Shown here: positions 23,272 through 33,501 of the stretch, piece after piece
How the letters are laid out: each line of letters begins with the position of its first letter
Position numbering within the stretch: position 1 is the stretch's first letter
Assembly (NCBI GenBank): GCA_015039465.1
Contig: MU130082.1
Location: forward strand, 48,607-112,606
Reading direction: 5' to 3'
Length of the DNA stretch: 64,000 nucleotides
Source of the DNA: Phlegmacium glaucopus
Lineage: Eukaryota > Basidiomycota > Agaricomycetes > Agaricales > Cortinariaceae
Made by a program: the position numbers and the translations under genes
Notes under the pieces: model-generated
Seen by the model: the letters and a program-made list of their open reading frames with translations, nothing else
Database searches by the model: none
What the model was told of the DNA's origin: nothing

Positions 23272-23591
23272 GGGCGAAACGGTTCAACCTGGACTGTTGG
23301 CACTAGTCAAGGAGGGCTTGCCTGAGTGGCTGTGCTTCGGGGAGCGATACATATAAGGTTTACATTGACAGGCATGACATGCATGACATAGAACACCGGC
23401 CAGTACCTCTAGGCTATGACTCTAAGCTTTATGAGGCGTTGCCACTGCCATTGCATCCTTGATATAAACAAGATATATGTAGGGCCAATATACTCATCAG
23501 ACCCACTAGTTGCACGTTCAAGGTGTGTTTGAGGGTGGTCGACATCTGACATAAAATAATTCGATTACTAATCAGATGAGCTATCCATTAT

Positions 23592-23878
23592 CTAATCGGA
23601 TTTGCATCTTACAACAAGCTCAACCCCCCTGGTCCAATGCCAGCTTAATCCCATGTCAACCTTTCCCTCTGCGACTCTAAATACGGCGAGAATATCTCCG
23701 ATCTCATGAAGTTCACGGTGAGCTTCATAGAAGATATCGTCGGCAGCTTTATTGGGAAAGGGACTCCTACCGTCCTACGACGTGGTGTTTTAATAGCATC
23801 GTATCGAATATTAACTTCCTGCAGCAATTTACCGGGCCAGTCGATCATTGCTTCATCATTAGCAGCATTTCCGTACAT
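23592..23878 (-). pseudogene. Possible frameshifted coding relic between the NACHT gene and its upstream neighbour
   Basis: One frame reads MYGNAANDEAMIDWPGKLLQ and IRYDAIKTPRRRTVGVPF. From about 23,750 a second frame reads NKAADDIFYEAHRELHEIGD and ILAVFRVAEGKVDMG to a stop at 23592. Both halves look protein-like and would join if one base were inserted, suggesting a single-base deletion. I do not recognise the family. The rest of 23,272-24,442 shows short ORFs only, none convincing. Confidence 0.3.
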
Positions 23879-24442
23879 TGTGGTGGTGGTGTCTGGGTGG
23901 AGGTCATCTCGGCCTGAATATTACCTAATATACTTGCCATGGTTTAGTTCGCCAAGAAGTCGCATATCCTAAAGGTATTAGTCAATGAATAATCATGCAA
24001 AGGCCAGAACGGGGGCAAAGATGGTACTGAGGGCGGTTTATCGTATACTAATCGTGGAATTAGATTGGTTATTCCAGGCATCCCGAAAGTCCATAAAAGC
24101 ATATGTAATAGCCAGAGATACCAGGATTCATCGGTATATTCAGATAGTGAAGATTTTCGAGTCGAGTAAAAAGGCCTTCCAACGATGAACGACCTGGGCA
24201 ATCTCGACCTAAGTTGATAGTGGTAGCCGTCACAATTATGTTGTACATGCCTAAATATGGATCGTTATTGGAATAAATATAGGAAAAGGTATATCTGAAG
24301 TGCGTCTCTCTATGTTGGATGAATCCCAGAAAAGGAAAGATAAGGGGAAAGAGATCTTGAGTGGATATCACTCCTGGAGAAGGTGAGGATTCTGAAGAAC
24401 CTTTCATGGGCGCGCCGTCCTCGAAGACCACAGATGGAGATA

Positions 24443-25497
24443 TTACCCATAAATATGGTTTTCTGTATGATTATTACCCATGTCGGAGTAGTTGGCGTTG
24501 ACGATGTTTCCAACGTTCCGATTGTACATCATTCCTCCATTGTTCGAGAACGAAAAATTAGTGATTCTTGCTGAGTTTGAGCCGGCGGATGGTAGCGGGC
24601 CAGGCCTGGCTCTTGGTGCTCTGAAGATTGGAGGTGACAATTCATCTTCATCTTCTTCCTCCTCTTCATCTTCTTCCTCCTCTTCCTCCTCCTCTTCTTC
24701 CTCCTCCTCGTCGTCTCCGTCCTGCCGTACACGTTCAGTTTCGTTACGATTTTTGATTTCCTCTAACAACTCTTGCTGCTTCGCTGTCAGGTCAAGGAGA
24801 AGATCGTTCACCTTGAGATGGTAAAGAACCTGGAAGTGTGCTCAGTAGGAGGTACGAAAGGGAAATTCAATGAATCAGACGAAATACCTGGAACTTCGCT
24901 ACCGCTGAAGTTATCTTCTCCCGAGTCTGTCTAATCTTACCAGCATCAGCCATGTAGAATATGGCCCGAAGAATCACATTTCTCTTGGTGTATCTCAGGG
25001 CAATTAAGTTGACTTGATCGAGAGTTCTGATTGATCGATCAGCAAATCTTTATGGATGTAGCTCAAGCAATCCTACTTTTTGAGATCCATAATCATGTCC
25101 CTCACCTCAGGAGATAACCACTTCTTCGGGTTTTCAGCCTTCTCTTGTGCGTGCCATATAGCGATAAGAAGGTCCGCGGCATCATCAGCAATGATCTGGA
25201 AGTCTTCTTGGTTGGCCTGGACTTTCTAAAGATGTTTTTTGCTTGTTTAAACACAAATAATCGGAGAAAACAAACAATGTCACATACTTCTATCGTAGTT
25301 AAAAACGTGCAGACTGCCTGGGCTGCATGTTGTATTCCGAGAACCGATGCGCACTGCCCAATCTGGACGAGAATGTTTGATGCCAGGATGCCGCCGTTCA
25401 ACGCCGTGGTTCGCCAATTTGCGGTGGTATCAGTTTTTGATTTCTTATGGTCGACCGTAGATGTTTTAGTAGGGTGTACTCGGTTTTTGGGGGACAT
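24443..25497 (-). CDS. Helical protein with acidic tract, possible MLKL/HeLo-type bundle, four exons
   Basis: Exons on the minus strand: 25497-25288, 25225-25077, 25026-24888, 24829-24443; all phases agree, 294 residues. After a basic, disordered start, residues about 28-166 form amphipathic helices (LASNILVQIGQCASVLGIQH; KVQANQEDFQIIADDAADLL). The pattern and order suggest the four-helix N-terminal domains that agaric NLR-like proteins share with MLKL/HeLo cell-death domains; this is a resemblance, not a proven match. A tract of about 30 Glu/Asp follows (near 203-231), then a C-terminus rich in Asn and Gly (NGGMMYNRNVGNIVNANYSD). It lies 1.2 kb upstream of the NACHT gene on the same strand. 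It could be a stand-alone effector, or the 5' part of a longer gene. Confidence 0.65.
24642..24716. repeat. Compound (TTC/TCC)n trinucleotide microsatellite within a coding exon
   Basis: A run of tcttcttcctcctcttcatc-type triplets encodes, on the minus strand, the Glu/Asp tract of the helical protein. Length variation here would change the acidic tract without shifting the frame. Confidence 0.9.
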
Positions 25498-26727
25498 TGT
25501 GGTGGTTGTGGTTCAAAGAGGGATTGACAATGCTTTCGTACATTTTGTTCTGTCATGAGGCGGTGAACTCACGAGGCCAACCTGTGTACTTTGCTTACAT
25601 AACACAATTGAACTGTGATTCGTGAACGTCAGCACACTACTTACTTCAACTGATGAATGGCTGATATACTGGGCTCTGAGCCTCAATATAAGCCTAGTCG
25701 TACCAGATTGTCCATCTGTAGTCGATCAACCCGCAAAGTCAGAGAATCACATATTAGCGGGGCAGTGCAACTGTGCAAGTCCGGGCCTAATTAGGACCGC
25801 TTAAAGTATAACAGGTTTGGCTGTTTTAAGAGAGTGTCCTTCGCTTACTTTGTGCAACTTTAACGCCAGGGGCCTTATAAATTCGACTTTCTTCGGTATT
25901 GCACAGTAGTTCACTTGAAATATGTCTCGCAAATCGCAATCTTGCACTCTCTTCACCTACTTCGGGTCTTGTTTTAGTTTCTGCCAGGCACCCGTAGTTT
26001 GTGAACGCATCAGCGCGGCGCAAGCCGCTCATTTTCAGTGTACCTATGGCTCGCCATTGAGTCGCAGAAAAATGCGTACTACAAGCGTACTACAGCATTT
26101 GCTAGCCAATCTTTATTCATTTCAAACCCATTTATCATTGTTAAAACCGTCTCCACGTCTAAATGCACTAGATACCCTTCTTCTCGCTCGCCTGTTGCAG
26201 AAACTCTCAGCCATGAGTTCATTCTCGGATTGCCAGGACAATAATGTAAGTACCCATCGCTCAAATAAATTAACAGCTGAGGTTACAATTAAACATTCAC
26301 TGATGTACCGTTGATATAGTATAGTTGTACAAAAATAATTCGCAACCAGAAGCATGTCCAGGACACGTCCATGAAGAACGTCGATTCCATACACCAATCC
26401 TAATTCGGTAAACTGACCCCATGATCCTGGCTGAGCAAGTATCCCATAGCGCTCTAACACCTATCTTATATTAACCAAGTATGAACTAGTGTGTATGATG
26501 ACAACTATGGCGTCATGGCATTTTCTCCCGAATTTCTCGGTACTCGAGGTGATGGACGCTGAGACCCAGTACTCATAGGTTATCACAGGATATGGGTTGT
26601 CACAAGTATGGTTTTACGACAAGAGTCGACTGTATTTAGTTAGCGTCGGGGCCCATATTCAGTGCAGCTTCATCATGAATATTTGAAGGATAACGCTGAC
26701 TCCTACCACTCAGCTTCGCGCGGCGGA
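25498..26727. other. No gene recognised
   Basis: Several ORFs of 60-130 codons occur, the longest on the minus strand at 26,122-26,460 and the plus strand at 25,922-26,314. They overlap each other, match no family I know and lack splice-consistent extensions. Nothing firm can be assigned. Confidence 0.4.
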
Positions 26728-26933
26728 ATGATGGTAATCATGAGATGATTATTTTTCCTGCGATCATAATGCTGAGAGATTGACACAATTCTGAGAATTC
26801 GAAGCCGAGGGTTGTTCACTAGCTCTTTTTGTATGTCCCCGTGTCGCCATTGAGCACTTATCCATATCCATAATGGTCATGAGATAATTTCGCCTGTGGT
26901 AGCGCTGAGAGATAGAGAAATTCTGAGAAGCCG
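26728..26933 (+). repeat. Imperfect direct duplication upstream of the cysteine-rich secreted gene
   Basis: A block starting atgatggtaatcatgagatg (26,728) recurs from about 26,869 as ataatggtcatgagataatt. Both copies continue with gctgagagat and aattctgagaa. The pair ends about 40 bp before the TATA box, so it may be a duplicated promoter segment; regulatory meaning is inferred. Confidence 0.6.
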
Positions 26934-26974
26934 TTTGCGTAAGGATTGCCGAGCGCAATGATACTTTTGAAAAG

Positions 26975-26983
26975 TATAAATAG
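26975..26983 (+). promoter_or_regulatory. TATA box of the cysteine-rich secreted protein gene
   Basis: TATAAATAG lies 52 bp upstream of the start codon, followed by a C/T-rich stretch (tcagctttctctcact) right before ATG. Strong TATA boxes are typical of highly inducible fungal genes. Confidence 0.65.
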
Positions 26984-27026
26984 AGGCTTCAGGGGCTAGT
27001 AGTATACTCATCAGCTTTCTCTCACT

Positions 27027-27569
27027 ATGAAGCTTACTAGCGTCGTAAACGTCTTTATTCTCTTCGCAGCTATGACTGTGTCGGTCATTTCAGAACACCA
27101 GTTAGTACTTCCCTGAAGCATTACATCCCACTTTTATTCCATTTCCAGAGACACCAATTCCTTCGACATTGTTGATCAGACTATTGTTGATCAGACTGAC
27201 ACTATCGATGTGCGTGAGGTGGGAGAGTCATTTGCTTTGGACTTACATTCCTTTAGGTCGATCACAATGACGGAAGTCACGGAACATTAGATTACTTTGA
27301 AGAACAGGACAGGTACTTTCACTTTCGATATCTTCTAGCAGTGTCTCATCCATGGTTTTAATTCTAGTGATTCCGAAGACGACATGGCGGCGGTCTCCTG
27401 CTCATTGAAAAATAAGAATAGAGGAACACATTGCGAGGTTTTCACATGTATCCGCGGGGGTGGTCGCTGCGCAGCTGGAAGGTTGGGTCGTTGCTCGGGC
27501 AAGAACCTGACGGGGAGAAAGGCTCCGTTCGCTTGTCTAGCATGTAAATGCACTCGGGATAGAGGATGA
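27027..27569 (+). CDS. Secreted precursor with acidic pro-region and cationic eight-cysteine domain
   Basis: Exons 27027-27100, 27149-27209, 27257-27312 and 27368-27569 (introns 48, 47 and 55 nt, phases agree) encode 130 residues. Residues 1-22 form a signal peptide (MKLTSVVNVFILFAAMTVSV). Residues 23-69 contain 17 Asp/Glu and no Lys or Arg. Residues about 71-130 contain eight cysteines (75, 86, 91, 98, 106, 120, 123, 125) and 13 Lys/Arg against two acidic residues. The cysteine spacing is C-x10-C-x4-C-x6-C-x7-C-x13-C-x2-C-x1-C. An acidic pro-region that neutralises a basic, disulfide-rich mature peptide is the layout of many defensin-type precursors, but I know no family with this exact spacing. 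No clear Kex2 site (KR or RR) separates the parts. Likely exported; possible roles are antimicrobial defence or effector, both inferred. Confidence 0.75.
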
Positions 27570-28035
27570 GGATGCCGGTGACGTTGTTTAGGCCTTATCA
27601 GTGAAGAAACTGAATACAGGATGGGAGAGATAAAATAAAGGACCACAGAGAAGAACAGAACCCGTTCGTCTACGTATTGAATGTAGTATTTCGATCCTGA
27701 TGTAAATATGTATAAGTATTCTGCGGTGGATTGATTGAAAATGACACCATTAGTGGGCGGGCGCAGACTGGGAAAAAGCCTATTTTCTTGACATGCCAGG
27801 ACGCCAGTCGCCTTTGAGTCAAATTTTCTGGGTATTTAGCACTATGAATCTCAGTGCATCCTTCGCCAATTTTCAGTTGGCTCATTACGGCCTTAGAACT
27901 GAAAAGCTGGCCGACGAAGTGAGCATAGCAAGACGAGTTTTTGAGTGCAATATTTCTACAAAGAGTTGAGTACATAGCTTCATTTTCGATAATGTTCTTA
28001 TAATTGGAATGTTTGGAAGCAACGAGAAGAATTTC
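27570..28035. other. Convergent 3' flanks, no gene seen
   Basis: The space between the 3' ends of the plus-strand secreted gene and the minus-strand NAD(P)-binding gene. It holds an aataaa-like signal near 27,634 (gataaaataaagg), plausible for polyadenylation of the secreted gene. Confidence 0.4.
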
Positions 28036-28951
28036 TTATCCCAAGAAATCCGTTTCTCCTTTCGTAATGGCTGCATCTAGACCTTCTTTAATCGGCGTTT
28101 CTCCTCCGACTATGTCGATTGCTAATCCAGCCGCATCTTCCCTGTCAACGAGAAGGGCGAGAGCTTCAGCTACGTCATCCCTCTATTCCCGCTCGTTAGT
28201 GAAAATCAAAAAAAGAAGGGATGTCCTAGGAGGTCTTCACCGAAATCATCGTGCCTAAATGTGTTCTACCAACATCGGCTTTCCCCTCACCAGGATTATT
28301 TGTCAATCCTCCAGGACGTAGGATAGTCCACTTGAATGCCGTACGTTTCGCAAGGTTCTTATCTGCCTCATACTTCCAATGCATGTAAGTTGGGATGGCT
28401 ATTCGCAATCTGTTAGAATGTGCGATATCATCCTCGTTCTGGAGTCCGAAATAAATAAATGAGAGGCTTGATGACTGCTACGAATTTTTTTAAGACGAAT
28501 ACTCACATAATGTGCTGGGATCTTCTCTGGATCTCTGATGTCAAGCGCGGAGACTAAGATCAACCTCGGTTTGACAGGTCCTTCAACAGCTTCAATAGCA
28601 TCAAAAATCTTCAATGCACCCTCATAATCGACTTTCTTCGTACGCTCTTCACCTCCTCTCCCGCCTGCACCAGCAGAGAAGTATACAACGTCATATCCTT
28701 TGAATACTTTGCTGAAATCAGCTACGGATGCATCCTCTAGAGAGAGTACGAGGGGTGTAGCAGATATGTCTCTAATATCTTGTTCATGAGCAGGATCGCG
28801 GATGATAGATGTTACGGAGTGTGTTGTTGATGAGAGGCGTTTGGCTAGGCGTAGAGAGACCTAGATAAAAAACTAATCGGATTTGTTTGTGGTAGATTGT
28901 GATGAGATTTTATACGTTTCCGTGTCCTCCGACGATTATGACCTTTGCCAT
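28036..28951 (-). CDS. NAD(P)-binding Rossmann protein, atypical short-chain dehydrogenase
   Basis: Exons on the minus strand: 28951-28916, 28860-28507, 28438-28241, 28182-28036; phase 0 throughout, 244 residues. The N-terminus MAKVIIVGGHGN is a beta strand with the glycine-rich dinucleotide-binding loop. YDVVYFSAGAGG follows at the fourth strand, then LILVSALDIRD, YMHWKYEADKNLA (Y-x3-K-like) and the end-of-fold marker WTILRPGGLTN. This order fits NmrA-like or 'NAD(P)-binding domain' atypical SDR proteins of about 240 residues found widely in fungi. Substrate is unknown; the redox or sensor role is inferred from the family. Probably cytosolic: no signal peptide. The first exon encodes only 12 residues. 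Confidence 0.85.
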
Positions 28952-29404
28952 TCTTCGAGTAATTCCAAAAGGACGTTTGCGTTTCTAAAGATTCCAGTTG
29001 AGCTAGCGCTAAATGAGGTGGAAAGGATATGCTGAAATTTGATAAGCTGTTTAAGTTTCGAAGCAAACTGTGGGAACTTTTATATTGCGAGCTTTTGCTC
29101 AGAATGAATACCGCCCAGAACTCATAATGGCCATGGCCTACACAACATACATAACATCATTGAAAGTTTCGACATTCACACAATATTCGCTTTTAATGAG
29201 CATGATGCATCACAGACATAGCGGTTAGCATCTTGTACTTATACATCAAGGGAATACATGGGCTAACCCGACGTTCAGGCTTGATTGTAAACCTCTGGGT
29301 GTTGAATTGAGCTTTCCGAAGACATGAGATGTATTAATCAATATACAGAATTACTCAAATCTCTGTGAGGAAAGTCTTGAACGAATCTCAAAATTGACCT
29401 TAGT
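28952..29404. other. Spacer; contains a copy of paralog 3' flank
   Basis: No gene. 29,289-29,330 (gggtgttgaattgagctttc) resembles 30,128-30,166, and 29,346-29,400 resembles 33,700-33,770, the 3' flank of the related secreted gene. This marks the left part of a segmental duplication. Confidence 0.5.
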
Positions 29405-29872
29405 ATCAAGGAGCGTAGGGCGGACACGACGGAACATATCCATCAACAGGCTGGGCAGCGTGGTGGGCAACAGGCGTGGCAATCTCGGTAGGCATTTGGA
29501 ACTTAAGGCTGGGGCTGGCCCTCATACCAGAGGGTGGGCCACGAGTGACGAGCATTTGGCTAGCTTCGTCGTCCGTTGAGGGTGCATGGATTGATACAAT
29601 ATGATTGAGTAGGGTACAGCGAGCACGGTGATGGTCACCGTGCTCGCTGTACCCCACCGATGTTCAGGCAACCCTGCCGACTACTGTTCGCAACTTCCTG
29701 TGCGTCTTGGCTAAGGATAGTGTCGGTTCGATCTTCTAAGCAGCCATTTACTGAATGCTTTGCTTTTCCATTCCTCTTGTGCCTGAATAGGCTTCAGGTG
29801 CTTGGTCAACGACTGCGGTGACATGTGGCCAAAGAACGACACAACGAGCACGACTGATGGGATAATAAGCAT
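29405..29872 (-). pseudogene. Broken paralog of the Lys/Ala-rich secreted protein gene
   Basis: The start MLIIPSVVLVVSF matches MLVIPSLVLIVSF of the intact gene at 34,281, and the later segment MLVTRGPPSG matches ILVTRGPPSG. Between them lies extra DNA of about 180 bp, containing an in-frame stop and a perfect 20-bp inverted repeat. After TVLAVP the frame needed for TRGPPSG has shifted. The Lys/Ala-rich repeat of the intact copy is missing, while the ends are alike (PPYAP here, PPYYE there). The upstream TATA element and 5' leader are also shared, so this is a duplicated and degraded copy. A spliced functional product is possible but less likely. Confidence 0.65.
29612..29654. repeat. Perfect 20-bp inverted repeat with 3-bp loop
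   Basis: Arms 29,612-29,631 and 29,635-29,654 are exact reverse complements (gggtacagcgagcacggtga). The arm is the coding segment for TVLAVP of the paralogous gene, so the hairpin appears to come from a local inverted duplication. Confidence 0.95.
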
Positions 29873-29977
29873 GTGGAAAAACTTTTGTATGATGAAGTTA
29901 CCTGAAAGATGGACTTTATTTGAAGGGTTGAAACCGTTGAGACGTTGAGCTGAAAACCAGCTTGAAAATCCTATCAG

Positions 29978-29986
29978 TCTTTTATA
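29978..29986 (-). promoter_or_regulatory. TATA box of the broken secreted-protein paralog
   Basis: On the minus strand, TATAAAAGA precedes the start codon at 29872 by about 105 bp, in a context (gtataaaaga, then atttttgatgcg) matching the intact paralog at 34,413-34,421. Confidence 0.55.
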
Positions 29987-30330
29987 CTGAGAACGTCCCT
30001 TACGCATCAAAAATCTTTGCAAGTTGTCCATCGGTTCCGTGACCCTGAGACCGCACATACCGGCGATTATATCTAAGTGCTCTCTATTTCATTCTAACAA
30101 GCCTACCAAACTTCTGGGTCGATAGCCTTCTGGTGTTGAATTGAACTTTACCGAAGACGTGGTCGTGGAAATAGATGTTGGTTTCACTCACTGATAATTA
30201 CAATTCAAGAGTCGAGGTTCCGACTTGAAAGGTTGTAGTATTATTTATAAAGTGCCAGCTAGCCATAGGAGCACATTACGTATGATGAATAAAAATTACA
30301 ATAAAAAAATGCTTTTAAATATCAGCGTTT

Positions 30331-31538
30331 TCAGTCCGTCACTCCATTCCGATGAGGGTCCGAGCCGCCATCCGATATCCGGTGCGGCTTGGGTTCTGAA
30401 CCAACTTTCTTGGGGTTGTCAATGACCGTGGAAGATCCATTGTTGACGAATTGGACGTCGCTTTCAACATGTCTGGTGGCAAGGCTGTCAACTCTTCTTC
30501 TCGACCAAGCCTTTCCTTGCACGGCGCGCAAAATAATTAGCAGAGGCGAAATGCACTATCAAGGGAAATGAATTAACGAAGAAATGGATTTCTTTTAAAG
30601 ACCTACTTGTACTTGTGCCAAGGCTGCTAGTGTGTAATGCTGGACCACGCTGTTCGATGCGTAACTGACCAGGAAGACCAGCCCCACCGTTGTATACAAG
30701 GCAGCTGATTCAACAAGCATAGCTGAGATGGACAAGTAATTGATATTGCTGAGCCCAGAAATATTTCGTTGTTGGTAACGTATCAACATTAGTCGGCCAG
30801 CGATGGAAAGGGTAATGAGGATATTTAAAGCGATAGATATGGACCAGTAAGGAACGCCAAGATTGACGCTGATTTTTGACCAAATGAGAATGCCAGGTTT
30901 TAACTGCTCCACAATTAACATGAGAGAAAGAACTACGTATTGCCTTTCAATCAAATAAATATCTACGATGCAGATGAGATACGTACCAAATGAAGCGGGA
31001 TACATGAGGCTTGGAATGACCAGTATAAACCATCCGCTATGCCAGAACACCCAGAAACGATAAAGCTGTCAGGTTGTGACGGCTAGTAAGTTCTATGAGG
31101 AATGCATTATTTAGTAGAATGTATTTACCAATAGTCCGTCTTGGAGCCAAGAATTCACAAAATTGGCTGAATTTCCGAGAACTATGACCAATCGTAAACT
31201 TGCTTCGACCTCGAGAGGCGGGATGTTTGGTTTATCGATAAACATTGCCACGATGAGCTTGACGTTCGCCCCATGTCCTATACTACCGAAAACAACCAGG
31301 AGTGTGATGAACACGAGGAGAAAAAGGCGATTCTGAATGCTTCTCTTCCTTAACAGTGTTAGAAAACACCAGATAAATAAGGTGAGATGGATCCCTGTAA
31401 GTGGATCCAGACGATATATATCAGTAACGTTTTATTTACTGGTAAGTCTTTGCACAACATACCATAAGTGAACGTTGCCAAGAAGGCACCGATCAATATG
31501 GCACGCTCAGTCTCAAGTTGTGCGGATGCCCCGCTCAT
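30331..31538 (-). CDS. Seven-helix-type integral membrane protein of the agaric kind
   Basis: Exons on the minus strand: 31538-31463, 31394-31129, 31065 to about 30607 (itself probably split by a 54-nt intron after YPASF), and 30555-30331; about 323 residues. The start is MSGASAQLETERAILIGAFL. About seven hydrophobic segments follow (HLTLFIWCFLTLL; LFLLVFITLLVVFG; WFILVIPSLMYPASF; SLMLIV; ISIALNILITLSIAG; LYTTVGLVFLVSYA; ISPLLIILRAVQG), then a cytosolic tail of about 60 polar residues. Large families of this layout occur in agaric genomes; their function is unknown and similarity to G-protein-coupled receptors is only topological. Adjacent genes give no functional clue. Confidence 0.7.
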
Positions 31539-33370
31539 TTGCCTGGGGGTATAGGCGCGACGACAAAGACGAAAGTTGGCCCGATAAATAATATAAGGGT
31601 GAGAGCAATGGAGTGTGAGTTAAAACGTTATTGACGCGGAGTACCGTATCCCCTTGAGGTTGATCTTCGTTGATCTGTGAGAAAGTAGTACAATAGTAAT
31701 TTCGTGGTTCAGCGTCGAGTGGTCGCGTGGTTGATACTATCAGTTATATCGATGACTGCCCTCTTATGAACGTTCTTGTTAGATGGAGTTGGCAAACTGG
31801 TAGAAAGGCGTCGAGCTTTTCCAGTTCAAAAGAGTTTGATACTGAAAGAGATGGTCACTGGTGTTATGGTTCTGGGCCCCAGATCGTGGGCGCTAAGAGG
31901 TTAAGAGAGGGATGATGAGAAAAATGTCCATCGTCTATCATTTTTCAACGAATAAATAACGTGAAGATGCGGGCTGATTAATAAATGGCTGATTCATGGT
32001 TCTCGAACCTGAGGAATTACGATTGAATAAGAATCATGCTTCTGAATGCCAAAAAATTTACCTAATGAAACAGTAAGAAAAAGCCGGGAGCGAGATGTGT
32101 GGGAAGGGTAAGGTACTTATGATGCCGCAAGGACGGAGACCGAAGTTGTTCCGGCAGACCCAAGGTCACCCGGATGTCAAATTTCATACTCCGAACACCG
32201 GGATCGGACGTGCCGAGTATGTATGTACTTACGTGGTTAGAAAGACCCCATCATCCCCATGAGTGGGTTTTGGTGTCAATCATATCATGCGTTGTTTCTC
32301 TGGCAAGATATAAATACTCTCTTGGTTAACTTGGAATATTTATTTTCCCCCATCTCTTCCATCGCTTTGCTCCCCAGTGCTTTCCAGTATCACAATTTCG
32401 AGGAACACTGTCATTAATCGAACCTCTCGTTTGTGGATCCTACAAAATCGTTACTCTGATCTATGAAGAATATACTTCTTTGCTACGAGATCTTCCAGCG
32501 CCATAAGGTTATACCGAAATTTTACCGAAATATAGGAGGCAGCGGGTACACACTGCACAAGCAGTAAAGATAAATCTGGGTTTCAATGAATTACTCGAAT
32601 AGGCGGACGGCGACATGCAAGAGCGTTGAATAATGAGTATGGAAATATAAAGGGCTGTTCGGGGTGAGTGACGAGCTTTGGACGAGCTACTTTCTCTGCT
32701 GGTCCTTTCGGTAAGTGCATCAGATTAAAATTTTCACCCTGATCTCAAGGCTTCGAACCATATGCTCTTTAACAGTTACGACTTTCAGAAACCTGATTAC
32801 CTGAATTTATCACCTACTTTATCCAGCGGGTAATTCAGAAAGGTTCGACCACTATGGAGCTAATGTATTTGAGGAGACTCCGATTGGCGTCTTATCGGAA
32901 AGAAGGTTTGTTACTTACTTTTATTATTTTTCGATAAGACCAGTGATCTCCCAACGATGCAGAAGAAAAATGACAGGTAATACGTTAGCGAAAATTGGAT
33001 CTCGTGTTCTCAACGAAAGCATGGCATATTTGATAGCTCGGCGCGCAGGGCAAGTCTACAGAATCACTGCGGTGGGTCTAGGCTTGAACATAGAACTGAC
33101 AATTTACTTGGACTCAACAGCATCTTGACTCCATAATAGTTAGAATCTCTACAAACTCAGGAGTTCTGTGAAGATATCACGCTAAACAACATCACTCCAC
33201 GTACGAGAGTGCAACTCCTGAGGCCTGATCACTTAACTTTTCGGCCATATAATTGGCCCGCACCAGCAAGGAGAGCAAGTCTTGACGTTCCAAAGCAGCC
33301 GTCCCTGGAGTTTATGATAATATCCTGAACTTTCATAGGTGGTTCTCTTGCTTGTATCGGGTAAAATCAG
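31539..33370. other. No gene recognised
   Basis: 1.8 kb upstream of the membrane protein gene. Only ORFs below 65 codons occur, without family resemblance. 32,270-32,470 reads like a promoter and leader (TATA-like gatataaatactctc near 32,309, then C/T-rich DNA), but no ORF follows it convincingly. Confidence 0.4.
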
Positions 33371-33501
33371 GTACGAGATCCTTCGCGTTTTCTCTGAGGT
33401 CTCTCCTTTTTTTAAGTGATGGCCTTTCGATAAAAACTCTTGTTCTTGGGTTTGAAAAAATCTTGGCTTTGAAAAACGCGATCCGTGATAGCCGTCATAT
33501 G
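33371..33501 (+). pseudogene. Relic of the PX-domain 5' part of the PX-GH18 gene
   Basis: The order gagatccttcgcg, tctctgaggtc, ttgttcttggg, gctttgaaaaacgcgat, gtgatagccgtcatat follows the intact gene from 35,268 to 35,390, including its first intron. Indels and stops break the frame. It is a 130-bp fragment without the chitinase part, in the same orientation as the intact gene. Confidence 0.7.

Noticed and set aside
25922..26460. Overlapping ORFs of 110-130 codons on both strands as genes
   Set aside because: Opposite-strand overlap, no signal peptide, no splice-consistent extension and no recognisable motif.
29711..30058. 115-codon minus-strand ORF as an independent protein
   Set aside because: It merely extends upstream of the Met at 29872, through the promoter and leader that are shared with the intact paralog; real coding starts at 29872.
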